From Bradyrhizobiaceae bacterium (lineage in GTDB: Bacteria; Bacteroidota; Ignavibacteria; Kapaibacteriales; Kapaibacteriaceae), in assembly GCA_024103135.1 (NCBI GenBank), contig JAGFIZ010000071.1, positions 1-49,123 on the forward strand: DNA of 49,123 bases, given 5' to 3'. Of the stretch, positions 16,884-27,285 are shown one piece after another (position 1 is the stretch's first letter; each line of letters starts with the position of its first letter). Position numbers and translations under genes: made by a program. Under the pieces are notes generated by a model. The model saw only the letters and a list, made by a program, of their open reading frames with translations. It was not told where the DNA came from and searched no databases.

Positions 16884-17853
16884 GCACAATATCATGGAGT
16901 CGTACAAGGCCAACACAAGTAGTACCGTCCACCACAGGCAATACGCTTAGCTGACGAGTGCGCTGTTCCATCATGAGGAATGCCTCGTGAAGTGTTGCTC
17001 CTGGTGATATGGTGACAGGACTCGTAGTCATCACGTTCTGCACTGATGTATGCTCTGCATCGCCGCCAGCCTGGACAAAGCGTCGAACGTCACCATCGGT
17101 AAGTAGACCAACCAACACTCCATCGTTATTGTTCACGCACACTGCGCCGAGGCCCTTTTGCGAGAGTTCTGTTAACGCTGCCTTAAGTGTGGCGTCTGGG
17201 GTCACCGTGGGCAAGGCTGCTCCGCTATGCATCACCTCATCCACCAGGCGCAGGAGACTTGCACCAATGGCACCGCCAGGATGGCTTGCACGTAGAGCGT
17301 CAGCCGCAACACCACGATGCTCTGCTGCGGAGAGGGCAAGGATATCAGCCATCACCAGTGCCGCTGTCGTTGACGCCGTAGGTACCAGATTCAGCTCGTC
17401 CAGCTCACTGGCAATGTGTGCGTATAGTGTGGCATCGGCACGTTGTGTTATGGCACTATTGAGTCGACTCGTAATCGCCACCACGCAGATTCCTAGCCCC
17501 CTTACATGATCAATCAAACGGAGTACTTCTGGCGTCTCCCCGCTCTTTGAGAAAGCCACCATACAGTCACCGGCTTCCAGTATTCCGCTGTCGCCGTGCA
17601 AGGCATCAACAGGATGGAGGTAGATCGATGGCATACGCAGACTGGACAGTGTAGCTGAGAGCTTTCGTGCGATGAAGCCGCTCTTCCCAAGTCCAGTAGA
17701 AACAATCTTGTTGGCGGCGGACAGCAGGTGTGTAGCTCGTTCGAAGTTCTCATCCAATGCCTGAGCGATGCCTTCCAACGATTCAATCTGAAGTGTTATG
17801 CGTTGCCGTGCCGTCTGAATCATGACGTTAGAGTCTGCTGATTGTGTGTTCAT
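16867..17853 (-). CDS. kdsD: Arabinose-5-phosphate isomerase (KdsD/KpsF family)
   Basis: This 328-residue SIS-CBS-CBS protein interconverts ribulose-5-P and arabinose-5-P for Kdo synthesis, which implies lipopolysaccharide or related surface sugars. The SIS domain has STGLGKSGFIARKLSATLSS, YLHPVDALHGDSGIL and AFSKSGETPEVLRL, then TASTTAALVMADILA and ALRASHPGGAIG. Two CBS domains follow (about 205-325; VMHSGAALPTV, VMTTSPVTISPGATL). No Shine-Dalgarno is seen; a terminator T-tail and a TATACA box sit directly upstream of ATG 17853. ATG at 17823 is possible. The last codons and stop are built from the 46-bp repeat, so the C-terminus may have been altered by repeat growth. Confidence 0.9.
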   Translation of the reverse strand: MNTQSADSNVMIQTARQRITLQIESLEGIAQALDENFERATHLLSAANKIVSTGLGKSGFIARKLSATLSSLRMPSIYLHPVDALHGDSGILEAGDCMVAFSKSGETPEVLRLIDHVRGLGICVVAITSRLNSAITQRADATLYAHIASELDELNLVPTASTTAALVMADILALSAAEHRGVAADALRASHPGGAIGASLLRLVDEVMHSGAALPTVTPDATLKAALTELSQKGLGAVCVNNNDGVLVGLLTDGDVRRFVQAGGDAEHTSVQNVMTTSPVTISPGATLHEAFLMMEQRTRQLSVLPVVDGTTCVGLVRLHDIVRVNLT

Positions 17854-17868
17854 AGTGTATACAAAACA

Positions 17869-17903
17869 AACAAGCCCCCCGCGAATATCGCAGGGGGCTT
17901 GTT
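17869..17903 (-). terminator. Strong terminator of the 1586-aa gene, built from an inverted AGGGGGCT pair
   Basis: The arms AACAAGCCCCC and GGGGGCTTGTT plus an inner GCGA/TCGC form a stem of about 15 bp with one C/A mismatch and an ATA loop. On the minus strand it is followed by TTGTTTTG. It lies 23 bases after the stop at 17926. The right arm contains an exact AGGGGGCT (17892-17899), and the left arm a copy with one change. Confidence 0.9.
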
Positions 17904-17925
17904 AAAAGTAATCGCAGTGATCGGA

Positions 17926-20900
17926 TTAACGAACGACTGTGAGCGTCTTTGAGAGGACTACATCACCAGCGGTGAGCTTGTACATGTAGGAGCCAGAGGC
18001 GACTTCAAAGCCGGCCTGGTTGCGACCATTCCACTCAATGGTGTAGTTGTCTGTTCCAACAACTGGAGCATTGTAGAGGGAGTTCACAAGGTTACCCATC
18101 ATGTCGAAGATTTCCAGCTTCACGTTGGTGTTCGAAGGAACGCGGAAACGGAATGTAGTCTTGTTGTTTACTGGGTTTGGATAGTTGTCTTCGAGAGCAA
18201 CTGCGCCATCGGTCTTGACAACATTCACGACGTTGGAGAAGCTTTCGCGTCCATCAAAGTCGTGCTGACGCAAGCGATACTCGTAGGTATAGCCAGCGGT
18301 AACAGCATTGTCAAAGAAGCGATAGTTGGTTGTCTTGGTGGTGTTTCCAGCACCGGCAACAAATCCGATGTTTTCCCATGGAGCATCTTCGCGGCTGGTG
18401 TTGTCGACGCAGCTAAGGCCGGTCTTACCAGTTAGAAGATCCGTTGTCTGCTTAAGAGCGCGACGCTCGATGTCGAAGCCTTGGTTATTCTGCTCTGAGG
18501 CTGTTTCCCAGAAGAGGTCAACACCTGCAGAACGTGCCTTGCCTTCGAAGTAGGTAAGCTCAACTGGCACGATACAATCAACATAGATTGGTGGTGAGTT
18601 GAACGAACGATCGCCGAAGTATGGACGGAGCATCGGAATCCATGAACCTTGTGTAAAGGTTGGGAAGCCAAGGCTCATACCAAGAGCGTTCAAGTGAGCA
18701 TAGCCAGGGTTGCCAATCGTTGGAGTGAATGGTACCCAGTCACCCGAGAAGCGGGTGAGTTCATATGCAAAGCGGTTGTCGTTAATGAGCGAACCGTTAC
18801 GTGTACGAACGCGGAAGTTCTTGTCGATAAGCAGCGAACGGTTGCCAACACCATAGGTAGGAATGTCCGAGAACAGTGTTGTAACCATACCCATGCGGCT
18901 GGCAGATGCACCAAGTTCGTAACCTTCAGTACCCATCTGAGCAACCGATACCCAGTATTCACCAGGAGCAAGAACTACTGGCTCTGCAAGCTTGTAGGTA
19001 ACGTACTTGCCGAACTGTGGTTCGTTCCACTGACCTGTTTCGTCTTCGCCACGGCGACGGAGGATGGTCGAGTTAGCAATACGCGTATCGCTTGGTACGC
19101 CACCTTGGTCTTGATACAACGAGAACGAGATGTTCAGAAGGTCCTGGTTGAGTTCTGCCCAGTATGCCTGGTAACCCGTGATCGTGTCCTGGGAGTACAA
19201 GGTAAAGCGAGCAGCGATCTGACCAGAAGCATTACCAGCGTCGGCACCGTACTGCGTATCAGGTGTCGGGTTGGATGGGTAGCCATACATGTAGCCGTAC
19301 TGGAACTGAGCACCGAGGGCGCCAGCAATGTAGAAGTAGCCACCTGTATAGTAGTTTCCACCTGCACCGCCGTAGGAATAGCCACGGTGGTTAAGGCCCT
19401 TACCCGTTACACCAGAGTACTGGAGCTTTGGTACGTCGTTCACAGGATTCTGTGGGTTTTCTTCGTAGGCGAAGGATGGACCGTACAGAATGTTGAACTC
19501 GGTAAACGTTGAGTCGTTGGTTGTGTCAAGGTCGTTTCCTGGGAAGAAGATGCGACCAGTGATCTTATAGCGACCTGGCGTTGTCGTACGGAAGTTGGCA
19601 TCCGGGAATGGAAGCATGACTTCGCGGTTGCCAGCCAAGGTTGGAACCGTGATCGTACGGCAGTACACCATCTTGGATTCCTGACCAAGTGGCTTGATTT
19701 GCAGACGTACAGAGAATGCAGGGGCTGCAAGGTCTGTGTTGTTAGCAAGTTTAACGCGAATTGGAACGCGGGTAACCTGTGAAGCAGGAGCCATCGTGTA
19801 TGGCCAAATCATCTGGATGTTGGCAAACTCGACGTCGGTGACTTCGTCAGGGAAGAGAATCTTGACGTTATCGACAAAGAAGTTGTCTTCGTCGTCCGAA
19901 GGCATTGGAGGTGACGAGTTGTTCAGAGCCGAAACCTGCAGACGGAAGCGGAAGTTACGTCCACCTTCATTTACCCAACGGGCGATGGTGTCTGGGATTG
20001 GCAATGTGACCTTGTAGTACTCATAGTCCTTACCGTCGTCGAACAGATCTTCGCGCAGACCGCCTGTTGGTGGTACGAACGAAGCCTGTGTTTGCTCGTT
20101 ATACTGCTTCATATCGAAGCCACGGCCGTAGCCGCCACCACCCCAGATTACGAATGGCTGGAGGTATGCCGAGCCAAGGTTGGCTGGGTCGAACACCCAC
20201 TTCTTGATGTTGGTGATGCCGGTCAGACCATCGTTTGATGGGGTAGCAAACTCAACAAGCAAGCGGTCTGGCTTACGCTGAACTGGAGGCGCTGGGTAGA
20301 TGGTGTTTACAGCGCGGAGGTTGACGTAGTGTTCTGGTCCGATGAGACGGTTGTCAGAGAAACCACGAGCAATGCTGTTCAGCTTGCCCGAGCGCTGATA
20401 GGAAATCGAGAGAACGGCCTTCTTGCGGTTTGCAAGATTGATTGGGAACGAACGGAGTTCGTCACCACCGTACTGACCTCCTGGTGGAATATCAAAGTTG
20501 CCAAGGGTCACGCGGTTAAGGCGAATAACTGGCGACTTCAGCGAGAAGATCGTCGAGTTAGCAGCCATGTAGGTTCCGCGTGGTGGTGGTGGGTTGTTCG
20601 TGACTTCGTCACCGTCAACAACATCACCTTCAATGTTTACCCACTTAAGCACGGATGGCATAGCAGCACCACCAACAAGGTGGTACTCAGTAACATCGTC
20701 ACCAAAGCCGTTATTCAGGCGACGCATGGAGAACAGACGGATACCGGTCGTGTCGTCATATGGCCATTCGTCACCAAGCAACGTGTTGTTGGTGTCGCGT
20801 GGCTCGGCAACTACCGAGGTAAAGAGTCGACCAATCTGAGCGTCGATATATGGGTTTGGTTCGAATGGAGGGAAGGTAACCTTTACGAACTCGTAAGGCT

Positions 20901-22686
20901 TGACTTGATGACCAGCGGTATAGGTCTGAACCGTACCGTTGATGTCGCACAGGGCGATATCAGACAGTGATGGATCCTTCAGAGCGCTGTTGGATACGGC
21001 CTTCGAAGTGTTGTAGACAATCTCACCGGTTGCTTCGTTGAGAATGCGGAAACGAACCTTGAAGTTGGTGCCCTGCTTGATGTAGTTCACACCTTGAGGA
21101 CCCTGAATGTCGTTCGTCAGGTTCTGCACGATAGCCACTGGCTGGATTGCACCAAGGCGCGTTTCACCAGCGAGGATTTCGTAGTTGTTTGCAACGCTTG
21201 ATGGAATCGTTACAGAGAAGTCCAATGGGCTGTTGGCGTTCAGTGGGTGTGTACGGTAGTACACCTGAATTACGCGCAACATGTTCTTCCACTGCTTGAA
21301 ACGAACGGCAAGATTGTCCTTTGGTGTGGTGTTGTTGTCGTTCTTTGTCGACGTTGCATACACACCGCAGGTTGGGCACTGACGGTCGTTAAACCAGTAC
21401 ATCGTGTACTGAGTGTACTTTGGCACACTGTAGTCAAGCGTTGTGCTGGCTGGCATTGGGGCTGGGAAGCCAGACCAGTTAAGCATACGTGATGGACCTG
21501 TTACACCAAACGTAGAGTTGCAACGGAGCCAGACGGTAGCTGAATATGGCTGCAGAGCATTGCGTGGTGCGATACCGAAGAAACGCTCATACTGAACCTT
21601 CACCGAGCTGTCATTCCGATCGAGTGTGATCTGAACGCTAAAGCTGTAGTGCTCGCCAATACCGGGACGGTTGTTGGCATCGAAGTCAACGGTGTACTTT
21701 GGACCGCCACCTGCCTGAGCACTCTTGGTGCGAATTGGGGTGAGGTTAACGTAGTACACAATGAACTTGTCGTTCGATGGGGAGCGCTTGAAGTATACGC
21801 GACCGAAGTCGTCGACTACGCTTAGCTCGGAGTTGAATACCGATACCTGCATGTCGTCCCAACATGGGGCGATAAGTGGTGGACGTACGAACTGACCACT
21901 GATGGTTGTCCATGCACCACTGGCATTCAGGCTGCCTTCGTCAAGTGGAGTGTTGGTGCGGGTACGAATACCACGGGTTGCGGTATTAGGAGCACCACCG
22001 CAAGCGATGTACTGATAGCCGTAGTTGTCGGCCGTGACATCTGACATACCGTCACCGCTGCGTGTACGCAAGTCGTCCGAAGCTGGATCATAGGCGGTAA
22101 AGTTGCCAGGTGAGGTTTCCAAGATCGTCTTGATCGTTGGGTAGCCATACTCGTCATACTCGTAGAAATATCTACGGTTCGACAAGGCGATCAGACCGTT
22201 TGTGGAGATGTAAACAGAGTCATAACGAACGCCGTTATAGTAGAACGGGAAACCAATCGAAATTGGTCCTGCAAATGCGTCGTCCGTCGAGTCCGAGGCC
22301 AAACCAGGATTGCTGAAGTACGCATAGCCACCGTAGGTGTTCTGCGTTGGGTCTGACCAGTACCCTGCTGGGAACTGATTGGGACCAGATACAATCCGGC
22401 GCCACGTAGCGGCTTCCGTCAGGGTGTCTACAAACTGCGTTGGATCTGGACGCCAGAAGTCTGGTGCTTCGTCGTCCGAATCAACAAAGTAATACCCTGT
22501 TGAAATAGCCGGTTGCGTGCGCGGGTTGGCTGCACCCTTGTTAAATGGCAACGGATAAGAGTCAACAGGCGAACTGGGCCCACTCTTGCGTTGCACCTCC
22601 TCACCATCTCCCCCCCTGGCAGTCGCAGCAACACTCGTGCTGAGCAAACCGCCAATGAGCATTAGAAGTAGGATTCTTCGGTTCAT
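17926..22686 (-). CDS. Giant secreted protein (1586 aa) with T9SS sorting domain
   Basis: ATG at 22686 is preceded by GAGG with five-base spacing and starts a clear signal peptide (NRRILLLMLIGGLLSTSVAA). An upstream in-frame start would put a non-signal sequence ahead of it. The N-terminal half has nidogen-like surface features (GFPFYYNGVRYDSVYISTNG, FDANNRPGIGEHYSFSVQI), then long beta-rich stretches of no family I recognise. Near the end come VELTYFEGKARSAGVDLFW and QNNQGFDIERR, typical linker modules of FCB surface proteins. The FlgD-like/T9SS type A domain (NYPNPVNNKTTFRFRVPS ... EIFDMMGN ... ASGSYMYKLTAG) closes the protein. It is probably a structural surface or adhesion protein. It has its own strong terminator and a 186-base upstream region, so it is likely a single-gene transcript. 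Confidence 0.9.
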   Translation of the reverse strand: MNRRILLLMLIGGLLSTSVAATARGGDGEEVQRKSGPSSPVDSYPLPFNKGAANPRTQPAISTGYYFVDSDDEAPDFWRPDPTQFVDTLTEAATWRRIVSGPNQFPAGYWSDPTQNTYGGYAYFSNPGLASDSTDDAFAGPISIGFPFYYNGVRYDSVYISTNGLIALSNRRYFYEYDEYGYPTIKTILETSPGNFTAYDPASDDLRTRSGDGMSDVTADNYGYQYIACGGAPNTATRGIRTRTNTPLDEGSLNASGAWTTISGQFVRPPLIAPCWDDMQVSVFNSELSVVDDFGRVYFKRSPSNDKFIVYYVNLTPIRTKSAQAGGGPKYTVDFDANNRPGIGEHYSFSVQITLDRNDSSVKVQYERFFGIAPRNALQPYSATVWLRCNSTFGVTGPSRMLNWSGFPAPMPASTTLDYSVPKYTQYTMYWFNDRQCPTCGVYATSTKNDNNTTPKDNLAVRFKQWKNMLRVIQVYYRTHPLNANSPLDFSVTIPSSVANNYEILAGETRLGAIQPVAIVQNLTNDIQGPQGVNYIKQGTNFKVRFRILNEATGEIVYNTSKAVSNSALKDPSLSDIALCDINGTVQTYTAGHQVKPYEFVKVTFPPFEPNPYIDAQIGRLFTSVVAEPRDTNNTLLGDEWPYDDTTGIRLFSMRRLNNGFGDDVTEYHLVGGAAMPSVLKWVNIEGDVVDGDEVTNNPPPPRGTYMAANSTIFSLKSPVIRLNRVTLGNFDIPPGGQYGGDELRSFPINLANRKKAVLSISYQRSGKLNSIARGFSDNRLIGPEHYVNLRAVNTIYPAPPVQRKPDRLLVEFATPSNDGLTGITNIKKWVFDPANLGSAYLQPFVIWGGGGYGRGFDMKQYNEQTQASFVPPTGGLREDLFDDGKDYEYYKVTLPIPDTIARWVNEGGRNFRFRLQVSALNNSSPPMPSDDEDNFFVDNVKILFPDEVTDVEFANIQMIWPYTMAPASQVTRVPIRVKLANNTDLAAPAFSVRLQIKPLGQESKMVYCRTITVPTLAGNREVMLPFPDANFRTTTPGRYKITGRIFFPGNDLDTTNDSTFTEFNILYGPSFAYEENPQNPVNDVPKLQYSGVTGKGLNHRGYSYGGAGGNYYTGGYFYIAGALGAQFQYGYMYGYPSNPTPDTQYGADAGNASGQIAARFTLYSQDTITGYQAYWAELNQDLLNISFSLYQDQGGVPSDTRIANSTILRRRGEDETGQWNEPQFGKYVTYKLAEPVVLAPGEYWVSVAQMGTEGYELGASASRMGMVTTLFSDIPTYGVGNRSLLIDKNFRVRTRNGSLINDNRFAYELTRFSGDWVPFTPTIGNPGYAHLNALGMSLGFPTFTQGSWIPMLRPYFGDRSFNSPPIYVDCIVPVELTYFEGKARSAGVDLFWETASEQNNQGFDIERRALKQTTDLLTGKTGLSCVDNTSREDAPWENIGFVAGAGNTTKTTNYRFFDNAVTAGYTYEYRLRQHDFDGRESFSNVVNVVKTDGAVALEDNYPNPVNNKTTFRFRVPSNTNVKLEIFDMMGNLVNSLYNAPVVGTDNYTIEWNGRNQAGFEVASGSYMYKLTAGDVVLSKTLTVVR

Positions 22687-22872
22687 GAAGACCTCGGAAT
22701 GAAACAATGAAAAACTGTGTATTGAAAATTCAACGTAAAACCGCCATGGCCAGATCTGACCTTGGTAGCATCCAGCTAAAATGACCAATTCGACGGAAAA
22801 AGACAAACAGAAACGTCGTTTTGGTTGAAATAACTGGATTTACATCATCACAACAATTCGAGTGTTTAAAGG
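22687..22872. other. Upstream region of the 1586-aa gene
   Basis: This 186-base AT-rich gap carries no gene I can support. It must hold the promoter of the large secreted-protein gene and the 3' end of purN transcripts. I see no clean TAnnTTTG box and no intrinsic terminator after the purN stop. The ribosome binding site GAGG is next to the ATG at 22686. Confidence 0.4.
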
Positions 22873-23499
22873 TTACGACAGATTTGAAGGTGTTGAGAAA
22901 TTTTCTTCCACACCTATGGAAACGAGTCTTTCTATTGCCTCCGGTAACCACTCGCGCTCGCGTTGCCGCACAAGCTGTTCTACTTGCTCGGCAGTTGCTC
23001 CGTCGGGCAGCAACACGCGAGACTGTTCGATGATCCCTCCCTTGTCAAATTCTTCGTTAACCCAATGAAGAGTAACGCCTGTAACGGTCTCCTTGGCTTC
23101 AGCTACTGCCCGGTGTACCTTGCTGCCATACATGCCTTTGCCACCGTATGCGGGTAACAATGCGGGATGGGTATTGACGACCCTGCCGTACATGGTCTGG
23201 ATGACCGATACGGGAAGTAACTTCAAAAAGCCAGCAAGAATTAGTAGATCAGCCTCGGATTCTGCAAGATATTGATTTAGTTGGACTTCCCAACCGTCCC
23301 CACTAAAAAGGAGGTCCGGAACTCCATGTTCCCGCGCTACCTGCAAGATGCCTGCCCCTGGGGTAGTTGTCCCGATGGCTATGATCCGATAGCTCCTATG
23401 TGCAGATGCAGCATAGTCGGCAATGGCTCGGGCAGTACTGCCTTGCCCGCTTCCGAGGATTACACACCGTACGGGATGATGTTTCCAATGCTGATTCAT
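22873..23499 (-). CDS. purN: Phosphoribosylglycinamide formyltransferase
   Basis: PurN transfers the formyl group of 10-formyl-THF to GAR, the third step of purine synthesis. The 208-residue protein has the phosphate-binding loop VILGSGQGSTARAI (usually GSGxGSN; here the last residue is Thr), the folate/catalytic block DLLILAGFLKLLP, and the catalytic NTHPALLPAYGGKGMYG and GVTLHWVNEEFDKGGIIEQ, giving the Asn, His and Asp of the family. The C-terminal helix is typical. It lies downstream of metH after a 129-base gap. Both enzymes use folate one-carbon units, but cotranscription is not shown. Confidence 0.93.
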   Translation of the reverse strand: MNQHWKHHPVRCVILGSGQGSTARAIADYAASAHRSYRIIAIGTTTPGAGILQVAREHGVPDLLFSGDGWEVQLNQYLAESEADLLILAGFLKLLPVSVIQTMYGRVVNTHPALLPAYGGKGMYGSKVHRAVAEAKETVTGVTLHWVNEEFDKGGIIEQSRVLLPDGATAEQVEQLVRQREREWLPEAIERLVSIGVEENFSTPSNLS

Positions 23500-23596
23500 G
23501 AATCAATCTTCTAAGTTGTTATAAGTCAACGGGTAACGTGTTTGTAGCGGGTGGGTTGACGGGTGGCGATGTCACAGCGTGGCAAAATCGAAGCGA

Positions 23597-23622
23597 GTTG
23601 GCTGACTTCAGGGTTGGCTGAC
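23597..23622 (-). repeat. Direct repeat in the metH-purN gap
   Basis: GTTGGCTGAC occurs twice (23597-23606 and 23613-23622, 16-base period) just after the metH stop, with a looser third copy (gtgggttgac) about 40 bases away in the same gap. The spacing is too large for one helical turn. It may be an operator or chance. No terminator hairpin is evident in this 129-base interval. Confidence 0.35.
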
Positions 23623-23628
23623 ATATCG

Positions 23629-26600
23629 TCAGAACAATACTGCGGCAAGCCAACGGCGCATTTCGTCTTCGGACAGTCCTTTTCGGTGTGCATAATCTCG
23701 AAGTTGATCATCCCCTATCCGTGAGATGCCAAAATAGCGAGCTTCCTTCGAGGCAATGTACCACCCACATACGCTGGCTGCAGGCGTCATGGCCAACGAG
23801 TCCGTGAGAACAACCCCGGTGTTGTCCGTGGCCTGCAGCATGGCAAAGAGTGCGTGTTTCTCGGTGTGGTCCGGACATGCCGGATAACCGGGTGCTGGCC
23901 GGATTCCTTGGTATGCCTCGGCGATAAGCTCGTCGTTGCCGAGCGCTTCGTCAGGTGCATACGCCCAAAGCGTGGTGCGGACCTTATGATGCAACCATTC
24001 GGCTGTGGCTTCTGCTAGGCGATCCGATACGGCCTTGGCCAGGATCGACTTGTAATCGTCATGCTGCTTCTCGTACTCGGCACAGATGGTTTCGATTCCT
24101 AAACCAGCGGTGACAACGAAGGCTCCCATCGTGTCGTCGGCCTGAGCGATGAAATCGGCTAGCGAGAGGTAGGGCTGACCCGAGGCACGTTGGGTTTGCT
24201 GACGTAGGAAGTGTAGTCGATGTCCGTTATCCAGAACAACATCATCACCGTCACGATGTGCTCCAAACAGTCCTGCAACGGCTCGAATTCCGATTGGTTG
24301 CTCGCGCTCCCATTGATCCAACATTTCCTGAGCGTCGGCAAAGAGGGCGCGTGCCTCAGCCCCCTGCCGCTCGTCTTCCAGAATCGCAGGATACTTGCCG
24401 CGAAGCTCCCAGGATAGGAAGAATGGCGACCAGTCAATGAATGGACGTATCTCGGCAACGGTGAGGTTGTCAAACACATGAACACCAGGCTGCGCGGGCT
24501 TCGGTGCTGGTTGAATGGTCTGGGGAAGGGGGCTTTGGCGTGCTTCGTCAATGGCGACGATGCGTTTTTCGCCTGCCCTGCGTGCATAGCTTTCACGGGT
24601 GGCTATGTGGTCGTCGTTGACCTTTTCGACGAAGGCTGCCTTACGCTCTGGGTTGAGCAAGGCCGATAGTACGGGAACGGCTCGCGATGCATCAAGCACA
24701 TGCACGGTCGGGCCTTCGTATGCCGGAGCAATACGCACGGAGGTATGTGTACGCGATGTGGTGGCGCCGCCAATCAACAACGGGAGGTCGATGTTCATAC
24801 GCTGCATCTCGGACGCGACATGAACCATCTCGTCCAACGATGGGGTGATGAGTCCGCTTAACCCAATGGCCTGCGCCTCGTGCTCAATGGCTGCTTCGAT
24901 GATCTTTGCTGCGGGGACCATCACGCCTAGGTCAACGACACGGTAGTTGTTGCAGCCAAGAACGACACCTACGATGTTCTTGCCGATATCATGGACGTCG
25001 CCTTTGACGGTTGCCATGACGACCGTGCCTGCCTTACGCTCAGATTCTCCGCTGGCAAGCAGCTCTGCTTCGATGAATGGTGTCAGGTAGGCAACGGCCT
25101 TCTTCATGACCCTGGCACTCTTGACCACCTGAGGTAGGAACATCTTGCCGGCACCGAAGAGGTCGCCGACAACGCTCATGCCTTGCATGAGCGGACCCTC
25201 GATAACATCCAACGTGGTTGGGACGGTACTTCGTGCTTCCTCTACGTCGTCAATGATGTACTCGGTGATGCCATGAACCAGAGCATGTTCGATGCGCTTA
25301 TCGACGCTGGTCTGACGCCATGCATGATCCTTGGCCGTTTCCTTTGTCCCCCCTTGAATGGTATTGGCCAGCTCCAGCATGCGCTCCGTTGCGTCTGGTC
25401 TGCGGTTAAAGAGCAAGTCCTCCACATGCTCCAGCAACACGGGGTCGATCTGATCATACACATCAATCTGTCCGGCATTGACGATGCCCATGTCGAGGCC
25501 TGCCTTGATGCCGTGATAGAGAAATGCCGTGTGGATTGCCCTACGCACTGGTTCGTTGCCGCGGAAGGAGAAGCTCACGTTACTAACTCCGCCACTAACC
25601 TTGGCAAGCGGCAAGTGTTCCTTGATCCACCTTGTGCTCTTGAAAAAGTCTACTGCATAGTTGTCGTGCTCGGCAATACCGGTACCGATGGTGAGAATGT
25701 TGGGATCAATGATCACGTCCTGTGGTGCCATGCCAACGACGTCGACGAGCAGACGGTAACTGCGCTCGGCAACAGCGATGCGTCGTTCATACGTATCGGC
25801 TTGTCCGTTCTCGTCAAAGCACATCACGATGACGGCTGCACCCATGTCCTTACAGATCTGTGCCCGCCTCAGGAACTCTTCCTCACCGTCCTTCAACGAG
25901 ATGCTGTTGACGATGCTCTTGCCTTGCAGACATTGCAGACCGCCTTCCAGAACTTCCCACTTGCTCGAATCGACCATTACGGGCACCTTAGCTACGTCCG
26001 GCTCGGTACTCACATGGTTGAGAAAGGTCGTCATTGCCACCTGTGCATCAAGCAGTCCTTCGTCGACATTGACGTCGATGATCTGCGCACCATTCTCCAC
26101 TTGTTGTTTGGCAACATCGGTAGCAGTATCGTAACTATTGGCAAGGATAAGCTTTGCAAAGGCACGGGATCCCGACACGTTGGAGCGCTCCCCAACGTTG
26201 ATGAAGTTGCTATCCGGGCGAACAACAAGTGGCTCCAGTCCACTGAGCCGAAGGTATGGTTCCTGTGTTGGTGGCACACGCGGGGGAAGCCCCTTAACAG
26301 CTTCAGCCATTGCGGCGATGTGCTCTGGAGTCGTACCACAGCAACCGCCGATGATGTTCACGTAGCCGGCTTCGGCATAGCTCCTAGCCTGACTTGCCAT
26401 ATACGCTGGCGTTTCGTCGTACCCACCCATGGCATTGGGCAGCCCCGCATTGGGGTAGAGCGACGTAAACACCGTCGATGCCGTTGCAAGTTCCTCGATG
26501 TACGGACGCATCATCGCACTACCTAGAGCACAGTTGAGTCCGACGCTCAGCAGATTACGAGCATGGGCGATGCTAATCCAGAATGCCTCTGGTGTCTGGC

Positions 26601-27267
26601 CCGACAGGGTACGTCCGCTCTGATCGGTAATCGTCCCCGAGACCATCACCGGTGCAATCGCACCACGTCTGTCGGCAACATCGGCAATGGCCTTGAGTGC
26701 GGCCTTGGCATTGAGGGTGTCGAAGATTGTTTCGACGAGCAGGAGGTGGACACCACCGTCAAGAAGCCCCTCCACTTGCTCCACATAGGCGGCATGCAGC
26801 TCGTTGAAGGTGATGGAACGCGCACCTGGATCGTTCACATCGGGAGAGATGCTCAACATCCGGTTCGTTGGACCGATTGCCCCTGCAACATACCGTGGTT
26901 TGTCGGGGTTTGACCGCGTATACTCTTCTGCGGCTTTACAGGCCAGTTGTGCCGATGCCATGTTAAGAGAACGAGCAAGGTGACCTAGCCCGTAGTCAGC
27001 CTGTGCCACGCTCGTACTTGAAAACGTATTGGTTTCGATAATGTCGGAACCCGCTTCAAGGTAGGCACGGTGGATGTCGAGTATGGCCGTGGGTTGCGTG
27101 AGACTGAGCAGGTCGTTATTACCAGCAAGCGGTACATCGTGCTTTTCAAACTGTGACCCACGGAAGTCTACTTCTCCTAGTTGCAATCGTTGGATCATGG
27201 TCCCCATTGCTCCATCGAGCACGAGGATGCGTTCGCCGAGCAAACGCCGAATATCAGGAAGGTGCAT
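23629..27267 (-). CDS. metH: Cobalamin-dependent methionine synthase
   Basis: MetH methylates homocysteine from 5-methyl-THF through methylcobalamin. All four modules are present in 1212 residues: the homocysteine domain ([10 protein letters not shown] at the start; zinc ligands in GLNCALGS and [10 protein letters not shown]), the pterin domain ([16 protein letters not shown] ... [12 protein letters not shown]), the B12 cap and Rossmann domain with [14 protein letters not shown] (base-off His) and [13 protein letters not shown], and the activation domain ([15 protein letters not shown]) that uses SAM and a flavodoxin partner. A TTG two codons upstream is less likely than ATG 27267. A TAGTTTTG box ends three bases before that ATG. 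No cobalamin riboswitch is visible upstream. Confidence 0.96.
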   Translation of the reverse strand: MHLPDIRRLLGERILVLDGAMGTMIQRLQLGEVDFRGSQFEKHDVPLAGNNDLLSLTQPTAILDIHRAYLEAGSDIIETNTFSSTSVAQADYGLGHLARSLNMASAQLACKAAEEYTRSNPDKPRYVAGAIGPTNRMLSISPDVNDPGARSITFNELHAAYVEQVEGLLDGGVHLLLVETIFDTLNAKAALKAIADVADRRGAIAPVMVSGTITDQSGRTLSGQTPEAFWISIAHARNLLSVGLNCALGSAMMRPYIEELATASTVFTSLYPNAGLPNAMGGYDETPAYMASQARSYAEAGYVNIIGGCCGTTPEHIAAMAEAVKGLPPRVPPTQEPYLRLSGLEPLVVRPDSNFINVGERSNVSGSRAFAKLILANSYDTATDVAKQQVENGAQIIDVNVDEGLLDAQVAMTTFLNHVSTEPDVAKVPVMVDSSKWEVLEGGLQCLQGKSIVNSISLKDGEEEFLRRAQICKDMGAAVIVMCFDENGQADTYERRIAVAERSYRLLVDVVGMAPQDVIIDPNILTIGTGIAEHDNYAVDFFKSTRWIKEHLPLAKVSGGVSNVSFSFRGNEPVRRAIHTAFLYHGIKAGLDMGIVNAGQIDVYDQIDPVLLEHVEDLLFNRRPDATERMLELANTIQGGTKETAKDHAWRQTSVDKRIEHALVHGITEYIIDDVEEARSTVPTTLDVIEGPLMQGMSVVGDLFGAGKMFLPQVVKSARVMKKAVAYLTPFIEAELLASGESERKAGTVVMATVKGDVHDIGKNIVGVVLGCNNYRVVDLGVMVPAAKIIEAAIEHEAQAIGLSGLITPSLDEMVHVASEMQRMNIDLPLLIGGATTSRTHTSVRIAPAYEGPTVHVLDASRAVPVLSALLNPERKAAFVEKVNDDHIATRESYARRAGEKRIVAIDEARQSPLPQTIQPAPKPAQPGVHVFDNLTVAEIRPFIDWSPFFLSWELRGKYPAILEDERQGAEARALFADAQEMLDQWEREQPIGIRAVAGLFGAHRDGDDVVLDNGHRLHFLRQQTQRASGQPYLSLADFIAQADDTMGAFVVTAGLGIETICAEYEKQHDDYKSILAKAVSDRLAEATAEWLHHKVRTTLWAYAPDEALGNDELIAEAYQGIRPAPGYPACPDHTEKHALFAMLQATDNTGVVLTDSLAMTPAASVCGWYIASKEARYFGISRIGDDQLRDYAHRKGLSEDEMRRWLAAVLF

Positions 27268-27270
27268 GTT

Positions 27271-27278
27271 CAAAACTA
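27271..27278 (-). promoter_or_regulatory. Candidate TAnnTTTG promoter box before metH
   Basis: TAGTTTTG on the minus strand ends three bases before the metH ATG, the same octamer as before hisC. It fits the Bacteroidota -7 element; if used, the mRNA would be leaderless or nearly so. It lies between the metH start and the stop of the upstream gene at 27286. Confidence 0.4.
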
Positions 27279-27285
27279 CGAGGAG

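Noticed and set aside
18649..19512. Open frame of 287 codons on the plus strand
   Set aside because: Antisense shadow of the 1586-aa secreted-protein gene; translation shows no domain or signal.
25183..26526. Long open frame (447 codons) on the plus strand
   Set aside because: It lies wholly antisense to metH, whose domains are unmistakable, and its translation has no recognisable domain.
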